Shown: positions 1 through 8,427 of the stretch, in pieces | Layout of the letters: every line of letters starts with the position of its first letter | How positions within the stretch are numbered: position 1 is the stretch's first letter | From: Sphaerosporella brunnea | Lineage: Eukaryota > Ascomycota > Pezizomycetes > Pezizales > Pyronemataceae | Assembly (NCBI GenBank): GCA_008704415.1 | Contig: VXIS01000628.1 | Coordinates: 1-11,014 of the forward strand | Reading direction: 5' to 3' | DNA length: 11,014 nt | Made by a program: the position numbers and the translations under genes | Notes under the pieces: generated by a model | Told to the model about the DNA's origin: nothing | Seen by the model: the letters and a program-made list of their open reading frames with translations, nothing else | The model's database searches: none

Positions 1-77
1 TCCGGGGGCGCCTGGGTGCCAGTTTCGATGGCTGCCCAGAGCTCCTGAGGGATCCGGAGGTTGTGGTAGGCGGCCAT
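1..77 (-). CDS. Probable gag N-terminus of element 2b (partial)
   Basis: On the minus strand an ATG at 77-75 lies about 80 bp inside the LTR, after a C/T-rich leader, and opens a frame that stays open to the window edge (25 full codons, beginning MAAYHNLRIPQELW). Position and spacing are those of gag, the capsid protein that assembles the virus-like particle in the cytoplasm. No diagnostic motif such as a CCHC zinc knuckle is visible in so short a piece, so the assignment rests on context. The ATG sits in CCATGG with a purine-free CACC just before it. Confidence 0.45.
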   Translation of the reverse strand, partial: MAAYHNLRIPQELWAAIETGTQAPP

Positions 78-145
78 GGTGTTGCAAGAGTGGGAGGGAG
101 AGGTGACGATGTGACAGACAGAGCGAGTAGGTTAGGCTTTGGTGG

Positions 146-154
146 ACTGAACCT
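146..154 (-). other. Primer-binding site, probably self-priming
   Basis: Two nucleotides inside the 5' LTR of element 2b, the minus strand reads AGGTTCAGT. This is not an evident tRNA 3'-end complement, as no TGG begins it. It is an exact complement of ACTGAACCT inside the same LTR (minus strand, 337-329; also 8247-8255 in the other LTR), about 47-49 bp downstream of the TATA-like box, where transcription should start. In Tf1 of fission yeast and Maggy-type elements, the 5' end of the mRNA folds back onto the PBS to prime reverse transcription. The match here fits that mode; it is 9 bp rather than the 11 of Tf1. Confidence 0.6.
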
Positions 155-380
155 AGTGTAACGGAGAGGGTTGAGAACAGACTGGAGGGGCCCAAGGTAC
201 TCGCGTACAGAGGGGGCAAGAACGAGAGCTGGGACAAGATCCAAAGGCAGGACAAGAGGCAGGACAAGAGGCGCGATGCGCACGGTCAGGATTCAGATTG
301 GAACGAAGGTACTCAGATTGACATACGAAGGTTCAGTAAAGAGGAAAGGGAAAACAAACAACAAAGCGGAAGCAAAGGCC

Positions 381-387
381 CCGTATA
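381..387 (-). promoter_or_regulatory. TATA-like box in LTR 2b
   Basis: The minus strand reads TATACGG here; the equivalent in the other family-2 LTR is TATAAGG at 8198-8204. It lies about 47 bp upstream of the ACTGAACCT segment that would be the transcript start if the element self-primes. Confidence 0.5.
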
Positions 388-392
388 GCAAT

Positions 393-523
393 CACGTGAC
401 TGCGGTGCGCCGCGCCACGTGGTAGCTGAATATAACCTCGGCTTGGAGCCACCCCACCAAGTCCCCCTACAGAGCCTCATCACAACACCACAAATAACCC
501 CCACTTCCGAACCTCACCACGTG
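393..523. promoter_or_regulatory. Three CACGTG boxes in LTR 2b
   Basis: The palindromic hexamer CACGTG occurs at 393-398, 416-421 and 518-523, all on the upstream (U3) side of the TATA-like box. All three are kept at matching places in the LTR at 7917-8427, although the LTRs differ at many other bases. CACGTG is the core site of bHLH factors such as Cbf1/Pho4-type proteins in fungi. Binding here is an inference. Confidence 0.5.
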
Positions 524-668
524 ACAACCATCAACGGGAGGGTAAATTTGAGAACAGGAAATGAATCAGCATCCTTTGAAGCCTTAGATCTGAGAGTTCC
601 AGCCGATTTCATTGAGAGTAAAAGCCGATAGCTTAGTCGGAAGACTCCATCCAACTTGCGCTGTGACA

Positions 669-2406
669 GACACAGGGACAACAGGGACGAATTTTATGTC
701 CAGCAGTTGGGCCCAAACACACAACATCTTTACCAGAGAACTGCCGCAACCTATCACCATTCACATGGCCGCAAAAGGATCCAAGACAAACGCAAATCGA
801 TTTGCTTACGCCAACGTCGAAATTAAACCAGGATTCACTGAGAAAACGAAGTTTCTCATAGTAGCAGTCAGCTCATACGACATCATCCTAGGAATGCCTT
901 TCCTTCAGGATAACCATGTGAACCTGAATACGGCAGATTCTACAGCACACTTCCCGAAACATGACACCACCATCCAGTGTGCAACAAGACAGCCTAGAAC
1001 ATTCTCTCTCACATCATCAGCAACTACCGAAGACATCCCACCTTTCGATAAGACGTTTCCAACAGTATTCCCAGAGAAGGAACCAGAAGGATTACCTCCA
1101 CTACGTGATAGATGCAATCATGTGGTCAGACTTGATCCAGACAAACTCGAGCAATTCAAGTTCCATGCAAGGCGTATTCCTGACGCCTACCGGAAGAACC
1201 TCATTGCTCACCTGGACAATTGGAAACGACAGGGAACTGCAGTGCCTGGACCCGGCAGATTTCCATGTTCAATTTTCGGAACACCAAAGATACCACCCTC
1301 CAAAGGATGGAGATGGGTGAATGACCTCAGGGATCGGAACAGCATCACAGAACGAGACTATACTCCGCTGCCCCATGCAGATAACATCCGAGAGGATGCT
1401 GCCAGGGCGAACTTCAAGTCTGTTCTAGACCTTTCAAATGCCTATCACCAGGCGCGAGTGGAGCCATCATCGGAAGAATTAAATGTCATCAATGCAGATG
1501 ACCTCGGCTCTTTCCAAGTTAAGGTCATGCTGCAGGGAGACTGCAATGCTCCTGCAACCATGATGCGCTACATGAACACTATCTTAGGCGAATTCATCGG
1601 AAAATTTGTATGGGTGTACCTGGATGACGTCCTTATCTTTTCCGAAATTCGAGAAGAACACATGCGACACCTTGAGCAAGTTTTTCGGCAGCTTGCAAAA
1701 GCAAAGTTCTATCTTAGGATGGACAAATGTCAGTTCCTGACATCCCAGCTACGCCTCCTAGGACACATTATCACTGGTCATGAGATTCACCCACACCCAG
1801 AGAGAATTCGGAAAATACAGGATTGGCGCACACCCACAAACAAAAAGCAACTGCAAAGCTTTTTAGGTGTAATCAATTATGTAGCACCACACCTTTTTCA
1901 CAGCTCCACTATCCTAGCACCACTCACGGAATTAACCGGAAATGCTGAGTGGCGATGGGATGCCCTGCATGACCATGCATTTCGGCAGATCAAGGATCTT
2001 TGCCGAAAACATGTACCCCTCACACCACTTCGATATGACAGAATCAAGTCAGGCGAAGATAAGGTGTATCTGGTGACAGACGCATCTCGGGTGGGGACGG
2101 GTGCATTCATTTGTCATGGCAAGAATCTAGAAGATTCAAAGTCTAGAATCGCAGCGATACACAGCAGACGTTTTACCGCCACTCAGGAAAATTACAACAC
2201 CACCAACCAGGAGCTTCTAGCTATTGTTGATGCACTAGGTGCGTTCGAGACAAAGCTATTAGGAATACCATTTACGGTAATTACTGACCACAAGGCACTG
2301 GAGTACCTTGTGACGAAACCCATGACCACTGGCAGACTAGCCAGATGGTTGGAATACATCCAGATGTTCGATTTCCAAATCCTGTCAGCACACACCAGGA
2401 GAAAGC
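669..2406 (+). pseudogene. pol: pol of element 1a, part 1: protease, RT, RNase H
   Basis: The frame is open from the LTR junction and contains three enzymes. The aspartic protease starts exactly at its DTG catalytic triad (669-677), with the flap-distal ILG motif at 885-893 (DIILGM, 879-896). Reverse transcriptase spans about 1110-1900, with the YLDD catalytic motif at 1617-1628 and LDLSNAYHQ upstream. RNase H starts about 2065, with catalytic Asp 2079, Glu 2211 and Asp 2286. The protease would cut the polyprotein, and RT/RNase H would copy the RNA inside the capsid particle. Its N-terminus is lost to the LTR insertion; any in-frame start upstream of 669 lies in the foreign LTR. The frame is lost near 2406: the following RNase H residues (LADTLS, fourth Asp at 2419) continue two frames on, best explained by a 2-nt deletion. 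The RT segment around 1500-1570 (VMLQGDCNAPAT) differs from the common MPFGLTNAPAT, marking a particular fungal subgroup. Confidence 0.9.
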
Positions 2407-5283
2407 AATCAATTAGCAGACACCCTTTCACATCTGTATGAGGATGAGGACTAGGAGATAACGCCACCAGATGAGTTCCTCCATGAGAACTTAAAACCAG
2501 AGGATTTCGGCTCCATTGACAGTCTCCTCAACCCAACAACCTCCATTCCTCGACAGACCATCTCCACCGAGACAGACAAGTTTTCCTCATACTTTTCACA
2601 CGCTCTTCAAGTCTCAAATGAGATGTCCACCTCAAACAACAAACCTTCCGCCAGCCTCCGCCTCAAGGGAGCCTCGCGCTATGAGAGGTGCGACCCAAAC
2701 CTCCACTGGACAGCCTGCCGCTCCAGAGACGGCTGCCCATATCACTATTCCTCAGGATTCATGGAAACCTTCAGCACCTGGAAGTCAAACTCTCAGTATC
2801 ACCCTCAATTTGAATCCGATAGCGACGACGAGTTCTACGACTCCCCAGACGAAGACACAGACATGGACGATTCACTTGGACCCAATTCAGAATGTCCAGA
2901 CCCAGATGAAGACCCCATCGGCAACTATGAGTGGCTTGTCCACCATGGTTACATCACCTACGCGAATAGTTCAAGGGCACCTGCCCTCCAATCGACTCCA
3001 GAATCAGGCGCACCACACCCGAAATTCCCACAGGAGAGACAACACCCAGACGGCCCTTGGTGGAAACAGGATATACCCAGACAGGTACAGACCTTCACCA
3101 CCACGCCTACTCCCAGGACTCTCCCAGACCAGCAACAGAACAACCAGGAAAACCCCCAGCAAATCCAGGACGAAGTCACGCCATTCCAAATTTACGCCTT
3201 CGCACCCAGGAGAAACCCCCTCTTGGTCAACAAAGACCCCATCGAAGGAGGAAATCGACAGGCTTATGGCCAGGCTGAGGCCAACCCAGGTGAAGTATGT
3301 GCGCTCCTTCAAGCTGCCACCCACCAAGATAGTCAGATTTCCAACCCACCCAGTCACCGCCATCTGGTACCCAGACTCCAGAGAGAGCGGCCCATTGAGC
3401 CCATTTCCCCACCCATGGAACCCATACCTTCCGTTCCCCAGGCCTTTCTAACTCGAGCTCAGGCTCGTAAGGAACAGGAGAAAAAGGATAAGGAATCGGG
3501 AAAGCATGACCAAGGTTCCAATAAGGATTTTGAAGGGGAAGGGACTCAGCAAAAAATTCAGCCATCGATTTCGGACGAAACTCCTCTTCTGGACAAAGAG
3601 GATGCAGAAATGTTCGAAACACCTCAACACCCACCAGGAAATCGTTCCCAGGAAGTCATTCGTTACGACACTCGCAACAGTGTACCCGCATTTTTCCTTG
3701 ACAACCACATAGGGAAGGCCATGCTCCCTACATTCAAGCAGGCATATCAAGACGATCCCATGGTCAAGAATGGCATTCGCAAGCCATTTCACTGGCATGA
3801 CACAGGATATGTGGTGCTAGATGACCCCTCCATCACCTCCAGCCTTCGAGTTTACGTCGCCAACGCAGTCCTTTCCAGAGACAATCCCTCCTCCTCAGTC
3901 CGGCATGTCATCATGCAAAGTTGTCACAAGAGTGTGGGACATCAAGGCACCGAAAAGACCTACATCCTATGGAGGCAGAGTTTCTACTGGCCTAGGATGA
4001 AGCAGGACATCGACGAGTTCTGCAGAGAATGCCTTGAGTGTCAGCGCAACAAAGATGCCACCACCAAACCAATTGGCAAAGCTCGCCTCTTGGAAATTCC
4101 CCTTCGCCCATGGGAGTCAATTGCTATTGATTTCCTTGGCCCATTCAACTCTTCGGACGGTTTTAAGCACATCATGGTCATCATTGACCGTTTTTCTTCT
4201 GGTCTTGTTTTGGTTCCCCTAAAGGACGGATTTTCGGCAAAGGATGTTACGGATGCTTTCATTAAACACTACTACGCTCGCTATGGACTCCCTGAGTCAA
4301 TCGTTTCGGACAGAGACCCTCGATTCACCTCGCAGTTCTGGCAAGGACTCCACAAGCAGATTGGTACCGACCTTCTCATGGCCACCGCTTTCCACCAAAA
4401 TACCAATGGACAAGTGGAACGAGCCAACCGTACCATTGCCCAAATGCTTCGGATTTTCACCAACAACAAACAGGCAGACTGGTCTTGTCACCTCTGGCGT
4501 GTTGAGCACGCCTTCAACCACTCTCCCTTGACCACCATCAAGCGTACCCCTCACGAAGTTCAATTTGGCCATATCCCTCGCATTTTGCCAATTGAATTCG
4601 ATTCGAATGTCCCTGCAGTCAATGAGTATCTTGAACAGCAGAAGATCAACAATGCTGTGGCTTGAGATGCTTTACTGGCAGCACGCTACCGCCAGGCAAG
4701 CATTGCTGCAAGACGTAGGAATCCTAAGGTTCAACTTTAGGTTGGACAATGGGTGTTCTACAAGAGACGTTCTCGAGGAAAGGGCAAGGTTAGGAAGCTG
4801 ATGGAAGTTTGGGAAGGGCCATACAGGATCACCAAGGTTGATGAGGACACTGGCAACTGCACCCTTGAGCTCCCCAAGAACAAGCGTGTTTATCCCATCT
4901 TCGCCCAGGATAAACACAAGTTCTTCCAGCGAATTTCAGACAAGACAATTCCGCCTCCTCCCTCCAGCTACGATGACGAAGAAGAAGACGACCACACTCT
5001 CTACAACATCAAGGAGATTGTCGACCACAAGAAGATTAACGGTATTGATTACTGGTATATCTTTTGGGAGAATTATGGACCTGAAAACAACTCTTGGGAA
5101 CCTGATGAGAATGTACGCAACACTGGCGCAGATTCCATCCAGGAATTCCTTTCGAAGAGGACCCAGGACTACACCTCCACCGCAGTCACTCTTCCTCCCG
5201 ATTTTTTCTTTGCTTCTGATGATTCTTTTTGTTCCTCTCCTATGTCATCTATTGCTTCTTCTGTTTTTGAAGTACGTGAGTAA
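2407..5283 (+). pseudogene. pol: pol of element 1a, part 2: linker, integrase, chromodomain
   Basis: This continues the polyprotein after the frameshift, in one frame to the TAA at 5281-5283, broken by TAG 2452, TGA 4663 and TAG 4738. After a ~400-residue P/Q-rich linker comes integrase. Its zinc-binding HHCC has His 3925 and 3940, Cys 4030 and 4039. The DD35E core has Asp 4129, Asp 4309 and Glu 4417, all present. A GPY motif (WEGPYRI, about 4810-4827) and a chromodomain (about 5002-5160, with YWYIFWENYG and SWEPDENV) follow. The related copy 1b has CGA and CAG where this copy has TGA 4663 and TAG 4738, so both are C-to-T changes. Integrase inserts the cDNA; chromodomains of this class bind modified histones and guide insertion. 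As it stands the C-terminal third would not be made. Confidence 0.9.
2455..3700 (+). other. Long low-complexity linker between RNase H and integrase
   Basis: About 415 codons lie between the end of RNase H and the integrase zinc finger region, far more than in typical Ty3/gypsy pol. The translated sequence is rich in Pro, Gln, Asn, Ser, Asp and Glu, with an acidic patch near 2820-2930 (DSDDEFYDSPDEDTDMDD) and a charged Lys/Glu stretch near 3460-3560. No domain is recognised. Because the DNA is T-poor, a second frame is also open (2516-3451), which I regard as a compositional effect. Confidence 0.6.
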
Positions 5284-5301
5284 CTGTTTCAACTGTTTTT
5301 T

Positions 5302-5310
5302 AAGGGGAAG
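5302..5310 (+). other. Polypurine tract of element 1a
   Basis: AAGGGGAAG directly abuts the TG of the 3' LTR and is preceded by a run of T (5295-5301), the usual U-box plus PPT that primes plus-strand DNA synthesis. The same sequence is found in copy 1b at 10343-10351. Confidence 0.75.
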
Positions 5311-5599
5311 TGTAAGATTATTACACTTAGTATGATTCTTTCTTACGTATTTCCTTACTAAGATATAAAACTATATGGCAGTAACGATGGTATGATGACA
5401 GCATTCTACGAGCTTCCATTACTTTCTTTACTATGTTTTGTCACCATGTTTCTAGCACTTTCTAGCCCCTTCGATGCTACGTCACTTTGGAATCTGCTAG
5501 TTTCCACAAGGCAGACTTGTAGGTCTTCTAGACTATTCTTTCCTTAGTTACGAATTTGCCACGAGATTGTTATCACATGATGTACTCAGCATCGTTGGC

Positions 5600-5607
5600 T
5601 ATGAAAG
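5600..5607 (+). promoter_or_regulatory. Degenerate TATA box in LTR 1a
   Basis: This copy reads TATGAAAG at the place where LTR 1b has TATAAAAG (10045-10052, minus strand). The single A-to-G change would weaken TBP binding, in line with the decay of the coding region. Confidence 0.55.
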
Positions 5608-5688
5608 CTGCCAGCTTTTCCTACACTCATTCTTTTCTCTTCTTTCGATACGGCCTTTCGAGTAACCCAGATTGTATCGACTATCATC

Positions 5689-5694
5689 AATAAA
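5689..5694 (+). terminator. Candidate poly(A) signal in LTR 1a
   Basis: AATAAA lies about 85 bp downstream of the TATA position inside the LTR and is also present in LTR 1b. It would serve 3'-end formation of the element transcript. Confidence 0.4.
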
Positions 5695-5821
5695 TACTGA
5701 GTTGATCAATGACCTGAGTGCAAGTATTATCTTGGTATTTATCAAGTCAGATACACAAACGGTTCTGAGTTTGTTTGCATCTGTGAAATAGCGGATCTTA
5801 TAAACTCACGAAAAGGTTACA

Positions 5822-7882
5822 GGAAGCCTTCGACAGCCTGAAGACGTGCTTCACCACCGCTCCAGTCCTTCGCCGCTTTGACCACGACCGCGACGTCGTC
5901 GTGGAGACCGACGCCTCAGACTACGTCTCCACTGGCATCCTATCACAATACGACGACGACGGCGTCCTCCACCCTGTTGTGTACTTCTCCAAGAAGCATT
6001 CCCCTGCAGAATGCAACTACGAGATCTACAACAAGGAGTTGATGGCTATCGTCCGGGCTTTTGAGGAATGGCGACCCGAACTCCAATCCGTGGAGAATCC
6101 AGTCCAGGTGCTCACCGATCACAAAAACTTGGAGTATTTTACGACCACCAAGCTCCTGAATCGACGTCAAGCCCGTTGGTCTCATTTCCTATCGCCGTTC
6201 AACTTCAAGATCGTCTACCGTCCTAAGAAGTCCGGTGGGAAGCCGGACTCACTAACTCGCAGATCAGGAGATCTGCCTAAGGAGGGGGATGAGCGCACGA
6301 CTGAAAATTTTTCCGTCGTCATAAAGCCCCACCAGATCGTCCATCTCCTGGCCGATGGCCCGCCGGCACAGCCTCCACTACCCCTAGGAGACGAAGCAGT
6401 GACACTTGCCCGCCTGTTTCAAGAAGCTTACGATGCGGACCCGTTTCCGTCTCAGGTCCTCCGGATGTTGCAAGACGGAGTCCGCCATAGCCGCCGGATC
6501 ACGTTGGCAGAATGCGCCCAAGAAAGAGATCGTCTCACCTATAGAGGTAAGCTTTACGTGCCCGAATACGAGCCCCTTCGGCTGCATCTGATGCATCAAC
6601 ACCACGATGCCCCCGTCGCTGGCCACCCAGGAAGATCCAAAACCTTGGAGCTGCTTTGTGGTACCTACCATTGGCCAAAGATGCGACAGGACGTGGAACG
6701 ATATGTCCGCAACTGCCATGTCTGCCAACGCTCTCGGACCGGTCGTCACGCTCCCTACGGCATATTACGACCCCTTCCTATCCCGGAACGTCCTTGGCAG
6801 GACATCTCAATGGACTTCGTCACTGGGCTCCCGTGGTCACAAGGCTGCGATGCTATTTGGGTTGTGGTCGACCGCCTTACGAAGGAACGTCACCTGATTC
6901 CTTGCCGGACCAATGTCGATGCGGCCGGACTGGCTGATCTCTTTATCCAACACGTATTCCGTCTCCACGGCCTACCGCTTACGATCATCTCCGACCATGG
7001 ACCGCAGTTCGCATCGTACTTATGGGAACGCATCTGTGTCAGACTGGGTATAGAGCGTCGGCTCTCGACAGCCTTCCACCCCCAAACGGACGGACAGACT
7101 GAACGGATCAATGCGGTAATGGAGCAGTACCTCCGAGCATATGTCAACTATCTCCAGGATGACTCGGCCGATTGGCTGCCGTTGGCCGAATTCGCAACCA
7201 ACAACCAGGCATCTGAGGCTCATGGCTCCTCTCCCTTCTTTGCTAACAAGGGGTTCGACCCTTGTTACCATTTCGACTTGTCCCCTGCGGCCTCCAACAA
7301 TGTTGACGATCCCAGAGCCTTGACCACCGCCAGGACGTTGTCGGAAATCCATTCACACCTCCGCACGGAGCTCCTACGGGCCAGATGAGATATCAGGACA
7401 ACGCCGATGAGCACCGCATACCGGCCCCTAATTATCAGGTCGGAGACCAGGTCTGGCTTGATGCCCGGAATTGGAACACTCGGCGTCCAGCCAGTAAGCT
7501 GGACAATAAGCTTCACGGCCCGTTTGAGGTTACCGAGAAGGTCTCGGCATAGGCCTACCGCCTCCGGCTCCATGAGGATATGCATGTCCACCCAGTCTTC
7601 CACCTCTCCCTCCTGGAACCGGCACCCAATGATCCTTACCCGGGACAACGACAGGACCCACCACCTCCAAAGGAGATTGAGGGCGAGCAGGAGTGGTTTG
7701 TCAATCGGATATTGGACTCCCGACTGCATGGACGGTGGCGTTAGCTCCAGTATTTGGTCAAGTGGACCGGCTACAATCGGCCGAAGTGGGAACCAGCCGA
7801 GATGGTCAATGGTCTGGAAGCTATCGATTGCTTCCACGAGGCCTATCCGGACAAGTCCGGGCCTCTGCCGGAAGATGAATGA
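5822..7882 (+). pseudogene. pol: pol of element 2a: RT end, RNase H, integrase, chromodomain
   Basis: The frame is open from the junction (5823, EAFDSLKTCF, the RT/RNase H connection) to TGA 7386-7388. RNase H has Asp 5910 in ETDASD, YNKELMAIV and LTDHKNLEYF. Integrase has an HHCC finger (His 6600, His 6621, Cys 6714, Cys 6723) and a DD35E core (Asp 6813, Asp 6993, Glu 7101). The second Asp sits in SDHGPQF, where SDRGPQF is usual. After 7382 the homology continues in the next frame, implying a 1-nt deletion. That frame holds the GPF motif (about 7515), a V/A-rich stretch with TAG 7550, TAG 7742 just before the chromodomain core (LQYLVKWTGY...KWEP, about 7690-7850), and ends at TGA 7880-7882. 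The codons are more GC-rich than in element 1a, showing a separate family. No functional polyprotein can be made. Confidence 0.9.
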
Positions 7883-7903
7883 GCTTCGCCGGAGCTCAGC
7901 CGT

Positions 7904-7913
7904 AGGAGAGGGA
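7904..7913 (+). other. Polypurine tract of element 2a
   Basis: AGGAGAGGGA lies three bases before the TG of the 3' LTR, the expected place for the plus-strand primer. The overlap with a purine-rich end of the region after the pol stop makes its exact limits uncertain. Confidence 0.6.
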
Positions 7914-8061
7914 TACTGTCACGGCGCAAGTTGGATGGAGTCTTCCGACTAAGCTACCGGCTTTTACTCTCCATGGAATCGGCTGGAACTCTCAGATCTA
8001 AGACTTCAAAGGATGCTGATTCATTTGCTGCTCTCAGATTTATCCCCCCATGGATGGTTGT

Positions 8062-8192
8062 CACGTGGTGAGGTTCGGAAGTGGGGGTTGTTTGTGGTGT
8101 CGTGATGAGGCTCTGTAGGGAGCCTCGGTGGGATGGCTCCGAGCCGAGGTTATGTTCGGCTACCACGTGGCGCAGCGCACCGCGCTCACGTG
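8062..8192. promoter_or_regulatory. Three CACGTG boxes in LTR 2a
   Basis: CACGTG occurs at 8062-8067, 8164-8169 and 8187-8192, upstream of the TATA-like box. Positions correspond to the boxes in the other LTR while neighbouring bases have changed, which suggests selection during the active life of the family. Confidence 0.5.
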
Positions 8193-8197
8193 ATGGC

Positions 8198-8255
8198 TAT
8201 AAGGGGCCTTCGCTTCCGCTTTGTTGTTCGTTTTCCTTTCCTCTTTACTGAACCT
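8198..8255 (+). promoter_or_regulatory. Core promoter and putative transcript start, LTR 2a
   Basis: TATAAGG at 8198-8204 is followed 43 bp later, after a T/C-rich stretch typical of fungal promoters, by ACTGAACCT (8247-8255). This nonamer is complementary to the priming site seen in element 2b, so the transcript is inferred to start at or close to 8247. Confidence 0.5.
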
Positions 8256-8311
8256 TCGTATGTCAATCTGAGTACCTTCGTTCCAATCTGAATCCTGACC
8301 GTGCGCATCGC

Positions 8312-8335
8312 GCCTCTTGTCCTGCCTCTTGTCCT
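8312..8335 (+). repeat. Two 12-bp tandem repeats in family-2 LTR
   Basis: GCCTCTTGTCCT occurs twice in tandem, followed by degenerate TCTTG-containing copies to about 8366. The other LTR has the inverted equivalent at 249-272. It lies downstream of the inferred transcript start, so it would be in the leader RNA. Confidence 0.6.
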
Positions 8336-8427
8336 GCCATTGAATCTTGTCCCAGCTCTTGTTCTTGCCCCCTCTGTACGCGAGTACCTTGGGCCCCTCC
8401 AGTCTGTTCTCGACCCTCTCCATTACA

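Larger units (their letters stand above)
1..668 (-). mobile_element. Ty3/gypsy element 2b, 5' end (partial)
   Basis: This is the 5' end of a family-2 LTR retrotransposon read on the minus strand: 5' LTR (668 down to 157), priming site, leader, and a probable gag start, running off the left edge. It is recognised because 157-668 is the reverse complement, with roughly 30 differences by eye, of the 3' LTR at 7917-8427. It interrupts the protease of element 1a at 668/669. A 5-bp target duplication would be expected; the right-hand candidate is GACAC (669-673), but its partner lies outside the window. A solo LTR is unlikely, because the sequence left of the LTR is a priming site and leader rather than the missing protease/gag of element 1a. 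Confidence 0.8.
157..668 (-). repeat. 5' LTR of element 2b (family 2, 512 bp)
   Basis: Read on the minus strand it begins TGTCACAGCGCAAG and ends CCGTTACA, so it has the TG...CA ends of LTRs. It matches 7917-8427 over its whole length in inverted orientation. It holds three CACGTG boxes, a TATA-like TATACGG, and a 9-nt sequence complementary to the priming site next to it. An LTR supplies promoter, transcript ends and integrase recognition ends. Confidence 0.9.
669..5821 (+). mobile_element. Ty3/gypsy element 1a, 3' portion, decayed
   Basis: A chromodomain-bearing Ty3/gypsy element with domain order protease, reverse transcriptase, RNase H, integrase, chromodomain and 3' LTR, which is the Ty3/gypsy order. 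The 5' LTR, gag and start of the protease are not in the window because element 2b is inserted at 668/669. The right end is 5821, immediately followed by coding sequence of element 2a, so 1a is itself an insertion into 2a; the right-hand target-duplication candidate is GGAAG (5822-5826). The coding part is a pseudogene with a 2-nt deletion near 2406 and stops at 2452, 4663 and 4738. Confidence 0.9.
5311..5821 (+). repeat. 3' LTR of element 1a (family 1, 511 bp)
   Basis: It begins TGTAAGATTATTACA and ends AAAAGGTTACA, and matches 9831-10342 in inverted orientation over its whole length with about twenty differences by eye. The first 15 bases contain an internal palindrome (TGTAA...TTACA). AATAAA at 5689-5694 is a candidate poly(A) signal. 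The TATA box of copy 1b is TATGAAAG here (5600-5607). Confidence 0.92.
5822..8427 (+). mobile_element. Ty3/gypsy element 2a, 3' portion, decayed
   Basis: This is the 3' part of a family-2 chromodomain Ty3/gypsy element: end of RT, RNase H, integrase, chromodomain, polypurine tract and 3' LTR. Its left edge coincides to the base with the end of the family-1 LTR, so element 1a inserted into its RT region; the 5' half should lie left of element 1a, outside the window. The right edge is the LTR end at 8427; flanking GCGGA (8428-8432) is the candidate target duplication. The reading frame carries one 1-nt deletion and two stops. Confidence 0.88.
7917..8427 (+). repeat. 3' LTR of element 2a (family 2, 511 bp)
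   Basis: It begins TGTCACGGCGCAAG and ends CTCCATTACA. It is found again, inverted and with roughly 30 differences by eye, at 157-668. It follows the pol stop and PPT directly, so it is a 3' LTR; what follows (8428 on) does not look like a priming site. It contains the same three CACGTG boxes, TATAAGG (8198-8204) and the ACTGAACCT segment (8247-8255). Confidence 0.92.

Noticed and set aside
612..668. Upstream extension of the 1a pol frame to 612
   Set aside because: These codons lie inside the family-2 LTR of element 2b and are in frame by chance; the start is TTG, not ATG. Real element 1a sequence begins at 669.
157..668. Solo LTR
   Set aside because: Left of it are a priming site and a leader with a probable gag start, not the missing protease/gag part of element 1a, so a longer minus-strand element is the better reading.
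3004..3798. Several minus-strand ORFs over the linker
   Set aside because: They are antisense shadows of T-poor coding DNA without domains or conserved starts.
7407..7952. 181-codon plus-strand ORF after the 2a integrase
   Set aside because: It overlaps the true chromodomain frame, runs into the LTR, and shows no integrase or chromodomain motifs.
157..8427. The two family-2 LTRs as a pair bounding one element
   Set aside because: They are in opposite orientation, so they belong to two elements, 2b and 2a.
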